Below, piece after piece: positions 37,427 through 48,069 of a DNA stretch of 64,000 bases. The translations under genes were made by a program, and so were the position numbers. The notes beneath the pieces were generated by a model. The model did not search any database. It was not told where the DNA came from and was given only the letters and a program-made list of their open reading frames with translations. Position 1 is the stretch's first letter, and every line of letters starts with the position of its first letter. This DNA comes from Limonium bicolor (taxonomy: Eukaryota; Streptophyta; Magnoliopsida; Caryophyllales; Plumbaginaceae), in assembly GCA_023374045.1 (NCBI GenBank), contig CM041776.1:47994171-48058170 (forward strand), read 5' to 3'.

Positions 37427-38877
37427 ATGGCGGGGCGACCGCGGGGACGAGGCCGTGGAGGGCCTGGTCCAAGTAACACGGGGGACAACCCCACCGCTCA
37501 ATGATGGCCGAAGCTGTAGCGGCCGCCCTAGCACAAGTTACCTCAGATAGTAGTGCTGCAGTGCAGCAAGGGCAGCAAACGCCCGTTGGTCAGGACAGCC
37601 TGAACCACCACCACCACCACAGCCACGCGAGACCAATTGGGTGAAAGCGTTGGCCGACTTGAGGCCGCCATCTTTCAAAGGGGAGACCGACCCTTCTAAG
37701 CTAGAGGCGTACATCTCGGAGCTCGAGACCGCCTATGAGACCTTGGCTGTTCCTGCTGATGCCAAGGTCCGACTAGCTGCTTTTATTTGAAGGGTTCGGC
37801 TAGAAATGGTGGAAACTTGTAGGGCCGAGAAGTGGCCGATCCGATTTTGGATGGGAGCAGTACACGGCATTGCTAAGGGCCAAGTACTATCCAGTGCATG
37901 TGCAAAGGCGAAGCGCCTGGAGCTTGACAGTCTAAAGCAAGGGGACAAAATGACGGTGGACGACTACTACACCGCCTTCACACCTTGTTCATCTTCTACC
38001 CGACCTTGGTTACTCAAACCGGGTCTTAGTAAACCGATTCTACAGTGGGTTGAGCCACCGCCTACGCTATGGCATGGGGCCAGCCGAGTACAATACCTTG
38101 CAGGTAAATTTCCAATAATGTCTAAGTGTGAATGAGTAATGTTGTATGGAGTGTGTAAATGTGTTGCGGGGCATGACTAACACCTTGTACTCAGGAGTGC
38201 TATCATGCCGCTGCTAAGGTGGAGATCACCGTCCGTCTAAGGGACGAGGAGAATGCGCATAAGCGCAAGGTCTCGAGCGAGGGCCAAAGCTCGCAAGGGT
38301 ACCAAGGAGGGAAGAAGAGGAAGCCTTACCCTCAGCCCCAGAAGGGCCAGCAGCAGCAAGAAGGCAAGGGCCAAGCCCAGCCCACTACCACTGAGGAGCC
38401 GCTGAAGCTCACTTACCTATGCGGCTAAGCCCTTACGCTCACACCCGCCCAAGGGTAACAATAATTTCGAATGTCGAATTCAAGTGTGTATTGTTATGTT
38501 GTGAAGTGTGTATTGATTGTGTGTTGTAATAGCAGCCAGTACGGGCTCTGCACCGGAGCGCCACTACTTCTGCAAGTGGTGCAAGGGTGACCATCCCGGT
38601 AAGGACTGCAAAGGGAACGATGTGCAGTGTCACTACTGCAAGAAGCTGGGGCACCGTGATTTTGAGTGCTACAGCAACCCCGATGGCAGAAACTATAGGC
38701 CTAGAGGGCAATGGAAGGGTAAGGCCACTGCTACCACTGAGGGCCCGAAAGCTACATATCAGCCATCCTCGGGGCAAGGACATACTGATTCCCAGAAGGG
38801 GAAGGGGCCAGGAGCAGGCAAGGCTGCCTTGAACGTGGTGGACCGGTCAGAGGCACCAGGATCGTCTTCTAGACCAG
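37427..38877 (+). pseudogene. gag: gag of element B, three exons, frame-broken
   Basis: ATG at 37427 (MAGRPRGRGRG). A Pro-rich linker precedes the gag domain (about 37630-38103), which is interrupted by several one-base indels relative to element A. Predicted introns at 38104-38194 (91 bp, phase 0) and 38455-38532 (78 bp, phase 1) sit at the same codons as in A, while the intron sequences themselves differ. Exon 3 encodes CKWCKGDHPGKDC and the canonical zinc knuckle CHYCKKLGHRDFEC (about 38570-38675). It ends at 38877 (ACCAG before GTACCC), the same donor and phase as in A. Some indels may be sequencing error. Confidence 0.8.
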
Positions 38878-39025
38878 GTACCCCCTTTAAACCGTTAAGT
38901 AAGATAAGTGATTACTTACCGCATTTCCATGCATGTATGTTAGTGGGACTAAGTGAATAACCACATGAATAACGAGTTGAAGTATAATGTGAAAACCACA
39001 TAAATTAGAAACTTATAAACCTTAG

Positions 39026-39760
39026 GAACCTTCAATATTTGCTATCCAATCCCACCCACACCGAACCCCGGAGACACCACCATCGACATCATTGACTATC
39101 CGACAACAGTGTCAAGTTATCCAACCAGGTATGATATTATTAAAGGGATACTTGACACCCGAAGCACAAATCCACATCATCCAACGATGCAACGAGCTTG
39201 GAGCAGCACCTGGAGGTTTCTACACACCCGAATACCCAGTGGGGCGAAAATGAATTTAAAGATGATGTGCATGGGTAAGGACTGGAACCCTTACACCAAG
39301 TCATATCAGGACACACGAGCTGAAGATGGAGCTACCATACCAAGTATACCTGAGGAGTTCCTTGCGGTTGTTAACCACGCCGTAGGAATTGCTCAGCAAG
39401 TTGAACCGGAACAAATCCCAAGTATCAAGGCAGATTTATGTATTGCCAATTTCTACCAAAAGGTGGAAGGTTGGGTTTACACCAAGACAAGGACGAGTCA
39501 CCCGAGTCTCTTAGTAAGGGAGTACCCGTGGTGTCTTGGTCCATTGGTGACACCGCAGTGTTCATGTACGGCGAGCAGAAGCGTGCGGACCTCGCAAGGA
39601 AGTTAGTATTGGAGTCTGGAGATGTGTTATCATGGGTGGGCAGTCGAGGATGTTGTATCATGGTATCAAGAAGATCAAATTGAATACGGCGCCTCCGACA
39701 ATAATCAATGCCACACACATGAAACCTGGAAGACTGAACTTAACCTTTAGACAGTTCTGA
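39026..39760 (+). pseudogene. AlkB-type dioxygenase of element B, frameshifted
   Basis: Homologous to the intact AlkB frame of element A. Segments readable in alternating frames include ICYPIPPTP at the start, QCQVIQPGMILLKGYL, MNLKMMCMGKDWNPYTKSY, GGRLGLHQDKDE (both first iron ligands) and a C-terminal RLNLTFRQF, then TGA at 39758. At least three frameshifts separate them. The exon is predicted to begin at 39026 after CCTTAG, with the same phase as the alternative acceptor in A. It lies inside the intron 38878-39958. AATAAA at 39883-39888 follows 120 bases after the stop. Differences from A are often silent, which suggests past selection on the protein. Confidence 0.8.
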
Positions 39761-39882
39761 AATTATGTGCAATCATGTAAAGTGTGAAATCAGTTGTATG
39801 TCGAGTATGTGATGCAGTAGTATGCTAAGTTATCAAGCTGTAGCCAATGTAATACCATCATAATGTAACGATGAGTTTTATG

Positions 39883-39888
39883 AATAAA
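39883..39888 (+). promoter_or_regulatory. Possible poly(A) signal after AlkB in element B
   Basis: AATAAA within the predicted third intron, downstream of the AlkB stop; element A has AATGAA at the matching site. It would suit an alternative terminal exon, but the hexamer is short and common. Confidence 0.35.
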
Positions 39889-39958
39889 GCAGTGTTGAAT
39901 TCTTAAGCATTCCCCGTGTTGTTACCAATATACTTATCAAGTTTATGAAATAAATTAG

Positions 39959-42900
39959 GCGCTGCACTCGGGACGGAAGGTACACTGAGTGTGTGTACAG
40001 AGGCAGAGGCCGGCAGAAGCGGCACTATCCTCACCGGTACCTTCCCAGTGAATGGCGTGGATGCGTCGATCTTGTTTGATCTGGAGCCTCACATACGTTT
40101 GTCTCACTCTCATTTGCGAGGAGACTGGGGCTAGACGGGGAGGAGATCCCTGACTTCCAGTCACTCTCCCGTCTAAGGAGCGGATCAGATGCACCCGTTA
40201 TTACCGAGATGCCACCGTTCGAATTAAGAATGAAGAGTTCCCGATCGACTTGATAGAGTTCGAGGGGCTCGGATTTGATGTGATTGTGGGGATGAACTGG
40301 TTGGAGCGGTACAAGGGCAGAATCCTATGTGCCGAGCACCGTCTGCTTCTTCGGAGTCCGTCTGGGGTTACCATTTCATACCGCCAGAGGCCCAGGGAGC
40401 CTTCGACACAGATCATCTCCGCCATGGCCATGTATCACGAAATCAGAAGGAAAAATGTTGTATACCTCTGCTATGTCCAGGACATAGAGAGAGACCCTGA
40501 GTTTAGCCCAGATGTGCCGGTCGTGTCGGAGTTTCCTGATGTCTTTCCTAAGGAGCTCCCGGGCATGCCGCCTACACGGGCAGTCGAGTTTGAGGTTGAC
40601 TTGGTACCGGGCACCGGACCTATAGCGAAGGCGCCCTACCGTATGGCTCCAGCTGAGATGACTGAGCTCAAGGAGCAGCTGAGAGACCTGCTAGACAAGG
40701 GATTTATCCGCCCTAGCGTCTCACCATGGGGAGCACCAGTCCTTTTTGTGAAGAAAAAGGATGGGAGTCTCCGCCTCTGCATCGACTACAGAGAACTGAA
40801 TGCTGTGACGGTGAAGAATCGTTACCCATTGCCACGTATCGATGATTTGTTTGATCAGCTGAGAGGTGCATCGGTATTTCTAAGATCGATCTGCGATCGG
40901 GTTACCATCAGATTGCTATCAGAGACAGTGATATAGAGAAGACCGCTTTCCGTACCAGATATGGGCACTATGAATTCACGGTCATGCCGTTTGGGTTGTC
41001 TAATGCACCAGCAAAGTTTATGGACTTGATGAATCGTTTGTTTCGAGATCAGTTGGATAGGTCAGTAGTTGTCTTCATCGATGATATTCTCATTTATTCT
41101 AAGTCCAAGGTGGAGCATGAAGCTCACCTGAGGAGTGTGTTGCAGACGTTGAGGGAGAACCAGCTTTATGCGAAGTTCTCAAAATGTGAATTTTGGTTGG
41201 ACCAAGTCACCTTTCTTGGTCATGTTATTTCTGAGGCCGGGATCGCTGTGGATCCGGCCAAGATTGATGATGTGCGCACCTGGCCTAGACCGAAGACGGT
41301 TGCCGATGTTCGGAGCTTCCTCGGTCTGGCAGGTTATTATCGGAGGTTTGTGAGGAATTTCTCTAGTGTTTCGAAACCGTTGACATCCTTGACGAAGAAG
41401 GATGCACCGTTTGATTGGACTGTGGATGTGAGAGCTCATTTCAGAAGCTCAAGGATGCTTTGACTTCTGCACCAATTCTTACTATACCAGAGGGTACTGA
41501 TGGTTTTGAGGTGTACTGTGATGCGTCAGGTAAAGGTATGGGCTGTGTTTTGATGCAACACGGGAAGGTCGTGGCTTACGCCTCCCGACAGTTGAAGCGA
41601 CATGAAGAAAATTATCCTACGCATGATTTAGAATTGGGTGCCATTGTCTTCGCATTGAAGATATGGCGACACCATTTGTATGGAGTGAATGTGACGATTT
41701 ATTCAGATCACAAGAGCTTGAAATACCTGTTCACTCAGAAGGAGTTGAACATGAGGCAAAGAAGGTGGGTTGAATTCCTTACTGATTACGATATTAACCT
41801 TCAGTACAAGGAAGGTAAAGCAAACATTGTAGCTGATGCATTGAGTCGTCGAGCACACTCTCTCCATTCGCTTATCTCTCACTCGAGCTTGGTTGAAGAG
41901 GTGCGGAGTGCTCAGATGTCAGATCAGTACATGTGAGAGATCAAACAGAAACTTATGGACGGCACATTCGAGAGCCAAAATATGACTTCCGACTACATGA
42001 TGATGGTTTGATCAGGCTGAATGGCCGACTTTGTATTCCACGAAGTAGCGCTGAGCTGAAGGAGCGCATACTGAGTGAATCACACTGTTCTTCTACTTCT
42101 ATTCACCCCGGAGCTTCAAAATGTACAAGGGATGAAGAGATATTTCTGGTGGACCGGTATGAAGAAAGATGTGACAGATTATGTTGTTAGGTGTCTCACT
42201 TGCCAGAAGGTCAAGTTTGAGCACCGTCGTCCTGGTGGCATGGTACAGCCGATGCCCGTTCCTGAATGGAAGTTCCATGATATTTCCATGGACTTCGTTG
42301 TTGGGCTTCCGCCTACTCGGGGAGGCTTGAATATGATATGGGTCGTTGTTGACCGACTGACCAAGGTGGCCCGATTCATTCCGATGAAGGACACCTGGAA
42401 AGTGGCGAAGCTAGCAGAGCTCTTCGACCGTGAGATAGTACGGCATCATGGAGTACCGAAGACTATCGTGTCTGATAGGGATACCAGATTCCTCTCGAGG
42501 TACTGGAGAAGTACACGGGAAGCACTTGGTACCGAACTGAAGTTGAGTACGGCTTTCACCCACAGACAGATGGTCAGAGTGAGCGCACCATACAGACGCT
42601 TGAGGACATGTTACGTGCATGTGCACTTGACTTTCAGACCAGCTGGATTGATAAGTTACATCTGATCGAGTTTAGCTACAACAACAGTTACCACGCGTCG
42701 ATCAAGATGTCTCCCTTCCAGGCTTTGTACGGTAGACCATGCCGCACGCCATTATGCTGGGATGAGTCGAGTGAGACGGTCATTATAGGACCTGAGTATT
42801 AGAGCAAGTACAAGCAGAAGTTCGCCAAATCCGGGCTAACATGAAGGCAGCTCAGGATAGGCAGAAATCGTACGCCGATGTGCGCAGACGCGACCTGGAG

Positions 42901-43310
42901 TTCGCCGTGGGCGATCAGGTATTTTAGAGTATCCCCCATGAAGGGAGTGTTTCGTTTTGGCCAGAAAGGCAAGTTGAGCCCGAAATATGTGGGGCCTTAT
43001 GTTGACGGAGCGGATAGGCCCGGTAGCCTACAGACTCGATTTACCTGCTGAGCTGGGCAAGGTACATGATGTATTTCATGTGTCCCAGTGAAGAAATATA
43101 TGTCTCATCCGTCTCATGTACTTCAGCCCGAAAGGCTAACATAGAGCCGACCATGCGATCAGTGGAGACTCCCGTACGGATCCTGGACACTAAGACTCGA
43201 GACACTCGCCATAACTGTGAGATTGGTGAAGGTTCTCTGGTCTAACCAGGAGGTCGAGGAGGCCACTGGGAGCTGGAGAGAATGAGGGCGAAGTACCCGT
43301 TTGTTTACTT
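39959..43310 (+). pseudogene. pol: pol of element B: protease, RT, RNase H, integrase, chromodomain, frame-broken
   Basis: Domains in order: protease with a damaged active-site region near 40070-40090 (one-base loss after LFD), RT with LCIDYRELN (about 40776) and [10 protein letters not shown] (about 41077), RNase H from about 41506 ([10 protein letters not shown]), integrase zinc region CLTCQKVKFEH (about 42193), catalytic WVVVDRLTK and [11 protein letters not shown]-binding/GPF/Y-like region, and chromodomain-like RILDTKTRDTRH near 43175. Frame breaks occur near 40880, 41440, 41936 (TGA from a probable CGA), 42550, 42795, 42925, 43085 and 43215. Synteny with element A is complete. The polypurine tract follows at 43579. 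Confidence 0.85.
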
Positions 43311-43578
43311 CTTAGTTTTATGTTAGGGTACGGGGCGTACCCCTATTTAAGGGGGGTAGAGCCGTTTCGGTTATGTATGTACGGCATGTATTGGAATACA
43401 TGTCTATGTTGTTATGTTATAGACCTTGAGTCTAAGTGATGTTTTGTTATGAGGACCTTGAATCCGATGGATGTAAAGAATGTTTGTATGTTTGTTATGG
43501 AAGCGTTGTTTCAAAAGTAATCCCCGTGTTCTAATAATTAAGATGCGTGGGAAATGTGAACTTTGGGGACAAAGTTCT

Positions 43579-43594
43579 TTTAAGGGGGGTAGAT
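43579..43594 (+). other. Polypurine tract of element B
   Basis: TTTTAAGGGGGGTAGAT directly before the 3' LTR; element A has the matching tract at 54463-54478. Confidence 0.85.
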
Positions 43595-44300
43595 TGAAAT
43601 ACTCCAAACCTTAATATTAGCTAAATATATAATTATATACTAAGACTTTTTTAGTCATTAAGAACATGCGGGAAAAATTCCCGAAGGAAACGGATCCAAA
43701 TAGTGGATTAAAAAGGCAAAACGAGCTTTAAAACACGTCTTTCGAGAAACCCGGGAAATATAACTTTAAACGGGTTTAAATGGACTAATAAAAATTTATA
43801 GTCAATTATATGGCTATAATTAAATATTATTCAAGGTCTAGGACCATAAAAATAAATAAAACAAAAATCCGGAAACCGGACCCGGACTGTTAAAACTGAC
43901 AGTTCGGGAATTAACGGGTGTTATCTGCTAATGACCAAGTGCCACTCTCTCACATTATAAAATAAAAATCAAATTTCTCTCCCTCTCTCCTGTGTCTCAC
44001 GGTTTGCTCTCCCCCTCTCCTTCTCTACTTTATTAATTCTACTTATTTACTAAAATACAAAACAATAAACTACCTACTTTATTTCCTCTCTCACACTCTC
44101 TCTCTTCCTCATTCTCTTCACTCACGATTCCTCCCCTCACCCAGCTCTCTCTCTTTGTTTTTTTTTGCTCCTCTAATGGCGATTCCACAAGCCAAAAGCA
44201 ACCCCAACTTCTTCCTCTTGTAACTTCTTCATTCTAGCTCCAAATCAAGAAATTCTTTCACCAAAATACTCCTCTCATCTTGGGGATTATTTTGTACCTT
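43595..44300 (+). repeat. 3' LTR of element B, first segment (before element E)
   Basis: Starts TGAAATACTCC, one base different from the 5' LTR. It carries the pre-insertion sequence at the D site (CTCCTGTGTCTCAC near 43988), confirming D's boundaries. Resumes at 49824. Confidence 0.85.
44296..44300 (+). repeat. Left target-site duplication of element E (ACCTT)
   Basis: Matches 49819-49823. Confidence 0.9.
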
Positions 44301-46051
44301 TGCAGACGTTATATAGTGAGTGGTTAGAACAGGTGTAATTAACATAAAAGAAAGAAATTAAAACCCAAAAATAACGTCGGGCTGCAAATAAATCCCGGTC
44401 GCAGTAGTATAGTGAAAATGTAAGCAACCGGATGTCAAACCGTGGGACTAATATATATATTCTAGTACCTAAGCGTGTCACAAGAGGGGGGATTAATTGA
44501 CTTGTAAAATAAATAAAAAGAAAAGATAAGATAAACTAAGTTAACTGATAAATAAAATGGAACTCTGGGTTAGGTTAATATAATCTGCATAATTAAGCTA
44601 TCTCTACTGGTTCAATAATTTGGCAAGGTTCCTGTAAATATCTTAAGGACTAAGTCATAGCCTCATAAGAACTCGTTCACCTGTAATGCAAGGTTCTAAT
44701 CAAGGTTCAAGCAAAGCCTGCGAACGGCAGAGGAGTATTTGAGGAATTACATTTGCAACTGAATACTAACTCATTAAATCATAATAAAGCTTCCTCCAGT
44801 TTTACGCTTTAATTAACCTGTCTATTTATCACCTGGTCTGATCAAAAATAGACTTAGTAGAGCAATTTAATAAATTCACGAGATTTATTAGAAAGGCGAG
44901 ATGACCTTTAAAACGTAACAAACTGTATATAAATAAACCAGTAGAAATATTGCATAATTAATACAGATACATAATAACTATTCCCAGAGTAAACGTAAAC
45001 TAGCCTAACATATTAAATAGATAGAGACGAGAGAAATAGAAGTCATCCGTAATCACTCCGTCTCACTCTGCTATTTTGTGTACGTAGGGCTAGAGGTGAA
45101 TTTGGTGGACTGTAAAATAAATAAAATGGAGAAGGCGGGAGAAGAGAAATGAGATGGTGGTGAAGTGGTCGTGGATCGATTGGTGAATTCGTGTGTCATT
45201 TATTGGGTGAAGCTCGTGGGTTTAAATAGGGAAAGGAAAAGGCAAAGGCAGCAGATAAGGAACGCATGAATGGATTGAGCTCATTGATTGCTCACTGATT
45301 GAAGCATTGATTGCAGGGGACAGGAGTTGGAGACGGGGAGCGAAATAAGGTAGGCGGAGTAGATAGATATGGCAGTGGACGAGTTGCAGACAGGGCGGAG
45401 CCAAGTTGCAGAGAACGACCGGCGAAGAATAAACTAGTCGCGACTAAAATTAGTCACAACCGCCTCGTCAACCGCCCCCTGTCCGCCAGGCGGTTCCATG
45501 TCTCTTGTCCGCCACTTAGGGGGCGGTAGCCTGTGTCTCGTCCGCCTCCCTTTGAGGCGGTAGCCTCTCTTCTGTCCGCCAATGAACCAGGCGGTAGCCT
45601 GTGTCTCGTCCGCCTGATAAGGAGGCGGTCTCCTCTCTCTTGACCGCCTCGCGGTCTTATGTGTGTTGTCCGCCTCTTTGTAGGCGGTACTCTCTGTTCC
45701 CGTCCGCCTCGCGGTCGTGTGTGAGAGGTCCGCTAGTTATTGGGCGGTCGTGCCCTCTTGTCCATGCGATATTATATATATTTACATATATATATATATA
45801 TAACAATCTTCAACCGGCTCTACATATTCTTCGTTATATGTCCGTTTTCTGAGCCGTTTGCGTCTATGTGTTCGTCTCTTTGTCTACTTCACTCCCGGCT
45901 TGGTTTTACTCATGTTAAACCAATAATTTGTGAGATAAATAATAAAACATAAACTAGAGGAAAACTAACCGAAGTGGAGAAATGAGCAAGAAAAGTGCTA
46001 ATATTATATATGAAATACACCTAATAAACATGCTCATTTGGACACTTATCA
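44301..46051 (-). repeat. 3' LTR of element E (1.75 kb)
   Basis: Sister of 48070-49818 with a handful of substitutions and indels. It includes the CCGCC/GGCGG hairpin array (45459-45762) and an AT dinucleotide run near 45771-45803. No gene. Confidence 0.9.
45459..45762. repeat. Array of about nine CCGCC/GGCGG hairpins in LTR E
   Basis: Each 27-36-bp unit has GTCCGCC(T) facing (A)GGCGGT, with loops that differ in sequence and length (for example TCCCTTTGA, TGATAAGGA, TCTTTGTA) and CT-rich spacers such as AGCCTGTGTCTC. The copy in the other LTR is at 49229-49530. Confidence 0.85.
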
Positions 46052-46066
46052 CACACCCCCACACTT
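46052..46066 (-). other. Polypurine-type tract of element E
   Basis: The minus strand reads AAGTGTGGGGGTGTG just before the LTR start TGATAAG. Similar AAGTGTGGGGG tracts lie at about 46785-46797 and 47006-47019. Confidence 0.7.
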
Positions 46067-47248
46067 ATCTTTTTGCTTGTCCTCAAGCAAAATCACGTAC
46101 CCAAGTAGGGAATGCTCAATACTAACAAATATTATTATGAAGGGTAGGATAAACATTATCTTTTAACTTATTGAGGAGTGTGAAAAATTAACTGCTGGTG
46201 GCATAGGTGTGCTCAGGGTGAAAACAAAATATAGAGTTTCGGGGTATGATCCAAGGTACTTCAATGTTTCTTTTAGGTGACTCCGAGAACTTTTACCATG
46301 GCCAACTTCTCTCAAGAATGGGCATTGAAGAGAAAACAAAAGGAAAAATAGATTTATGCATTTGTTTCACTTTTGCATAAGGGATGAGAAAATGTAGGCA
46401 TTACGCCTTTGTATTTAAGAACACTCAACTCTCATTGTTGGTTACCAATGGTGTCTCGCAAGTCCCTTATTATTTTTTTTCTATTTTTTCCTTTTTTTTA
46501 ACAGAGAAGTACCCCTTAGCAATCCCTAAGAGAGAAGACGGAAAGAAACCCTGAGCAATAAAATCCAACCATTTGCAGATTATTTGGTCACACCGCATAT
46601 AAAATGCTCCTCAAAAGTAATCAAAATTTTAAAATTTTGTACCATTATCCTACAATTCATAATAGTATTTATTCTTAAAGAGAACAACCCTCATATACAG
46701 GGTCCATAATATTTGAATTGGACAAACGCAAAATAAGGAGAGAGATTAAATATTTAAGCACAAAGTGTCACCGAAAAGGGCACACTCCCCCACACTTAAT
46801 TGAACAATGTCCTCATTGTTCACTAGAAAAACAAGGGAAGGTTTCAGAATACCTTTTTCGGTAAGTAGATAAAATTGAGATAACACAAAGACCACAATTA
46901 TTCATTTAAGCACATAAACGCTCCTCTGCAGTTTTTATTTAAATAAAAAGCATACATTATAGAAACTGGTACTCCCTGATTTTTATTTTTGCTTGCGTTT
47001 AGGAGTTCCCCCACACTTGAGCTTTAGCCTCAAGTAGCGTAGCTTGGTTGCGGTGTCCACATTGAGGTGCACCTGCAGAAGACACTAGAAGCTACCATAC
47101 TATAAACGGGGTTAAAAGTTAGCAAAAATAAAATTTTAAGAGAACCTGAAAATTAAAAGAGCATAAAAGCAAAATAAAATAAAAGTACACCCGGGTTGCC
47201 TCCCAGGAAGCTGCCCTTCTTTAACGTCTTTGGCTAGACGCCTGCTCG
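46067..47248 (-). other. Element E 3' internal region, non-coding, with three hairpin/AAGTGTGGGGG modules
   Basis: No frame of note. Each AAGTGTGGGGG on the minus strand is preceded by a short hairpin: arms TTGCTT/AAGCAA (near 46075), AACAATG/CATTGTT (near 46805) and CTTGAG/CTCAAG (near 47020). A conserved GGGAGGCAACCCGGG block stands just after the ORF stop (about 47188-47205). Confidence 0.65.
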
Positions 47249-47815
47249 TTATCCTGGATCAAAACAAAACGTTACCCTGGCATATAAAATAAGAAAATTA
47301 ATACTCCACAAAATCTGGTGTTTGAGGAGGTACTGCCGGGAACGTAGTTCTAACAGAAGACCCGGCGGTGCAGATTTTTCTTCCTCAAATTGGAGGATGT
47401 AAATATCCTCCTCTTGTAGGTGAGGTTCATAGAAAGAACGCCGATTAAAATCATCTTCAGAGAAAGTTAATTCTTTAAAGGTGATAGTGGCGTTTTGTTT
47501 GGATATTTTGGTGGGAGGTGATGGCAATTCCTTCTCTTCATTTTCGAGGATAAAAGTATCCTCATTGTCTGGGTATATTATAGAGAAGGATGGAAAATAG
47601 CAGTAATTGATTTTAGAGGGAGGGGTTTCTATGAATGGCTCGTCTGTAGTGGGGTGTTCTACCTCTTGAACTATTTCGCTCATTGATTGCTCTAGTAGTT
47701 GAGCGATTCTCTCCAGGTAGTCTGGTTGATCTTCTAACCAGAGTTGCTCTTGGACTATGAGACAATCCTCAAAATCATGAGCTCCCCCCATTCGGAGCAG
47801 TATAAATCCTGCCAA
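47249..47815 (-). CDS. Single acidic ORF of element E, function unknown
   Basis: 188 codons, the only substantial frame in the element and in element orientation. It starts MAGFILLRMGGAHDFEDC and is rich in Glu and Asp, with no zinc knuckle, protease or polymerase motif. Its position, directly after the primer site and leader and before the GGGAGGCAACCC block, is where gag lies in Athila elements, so a shortened gag-derived protein is possible. I do not recognise a domain. The frame is free of stops despite the element's non-coding remainder. Confidence 0.5.
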   Translation of the reverse strand: MAGFILLRMGGAHDFEDCLIVQEQLWLEDQPDYLERIAQLLEQSMSEIVQEVEHPTTDEPFIETPPSKINYCYFPSFSIIYPDNEDTFILENEEKELPSPPTKISKQNATITFKELTFSEDDFNRRSFYEPHLQEEDIYILQFEEEKSAPPGLLLELRSRQYLLKHQILWSINFLILYARVTFCFDPG

Positions 47816-48048
47816 AATTCAACGCTTCTTCCATTTGCCACGTACAGAGTTTTTTTTTTTTGTGTTTTTCTGTATAAAACAAAACTACTGAAAAAGATTA
47901 GAAAATAAAATGATTAGAAACAAACATAAAAATAATATAAACAAAATATAAAAGATAATAAATATAAACAACAAACAAAAATAATATAAACAAAGTATTC
48001 TAATAATACAAGTGAATAATCCGGGGCTTAGGGACTAGAATAAACTAG

Positions 48049-48066
48049 TCCCCGGCAACGGCGCCA
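48049..48066 (-). other. Primer binding site of element E (tRNA-Asp type)
   Basis: The minus strand reads TGGCGCCGTTGCCGGGGA, three bases from the 5' LTR. Confidence 0.85.
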
Positions 48067-48069
48067 TTT

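Noticed and set aside
37427..43310. Element B as an active autonomous retrotransposon
   Set aside because: Too many frame breaks as assembled; this could change if the indels are consensus errors.
45459..45762. CRISPR-like hairpin repeats in LTR E
   Set aside because: Units are short imperfect hairpins within an LTR of a plant element, with no cas genes or uniform spacers.
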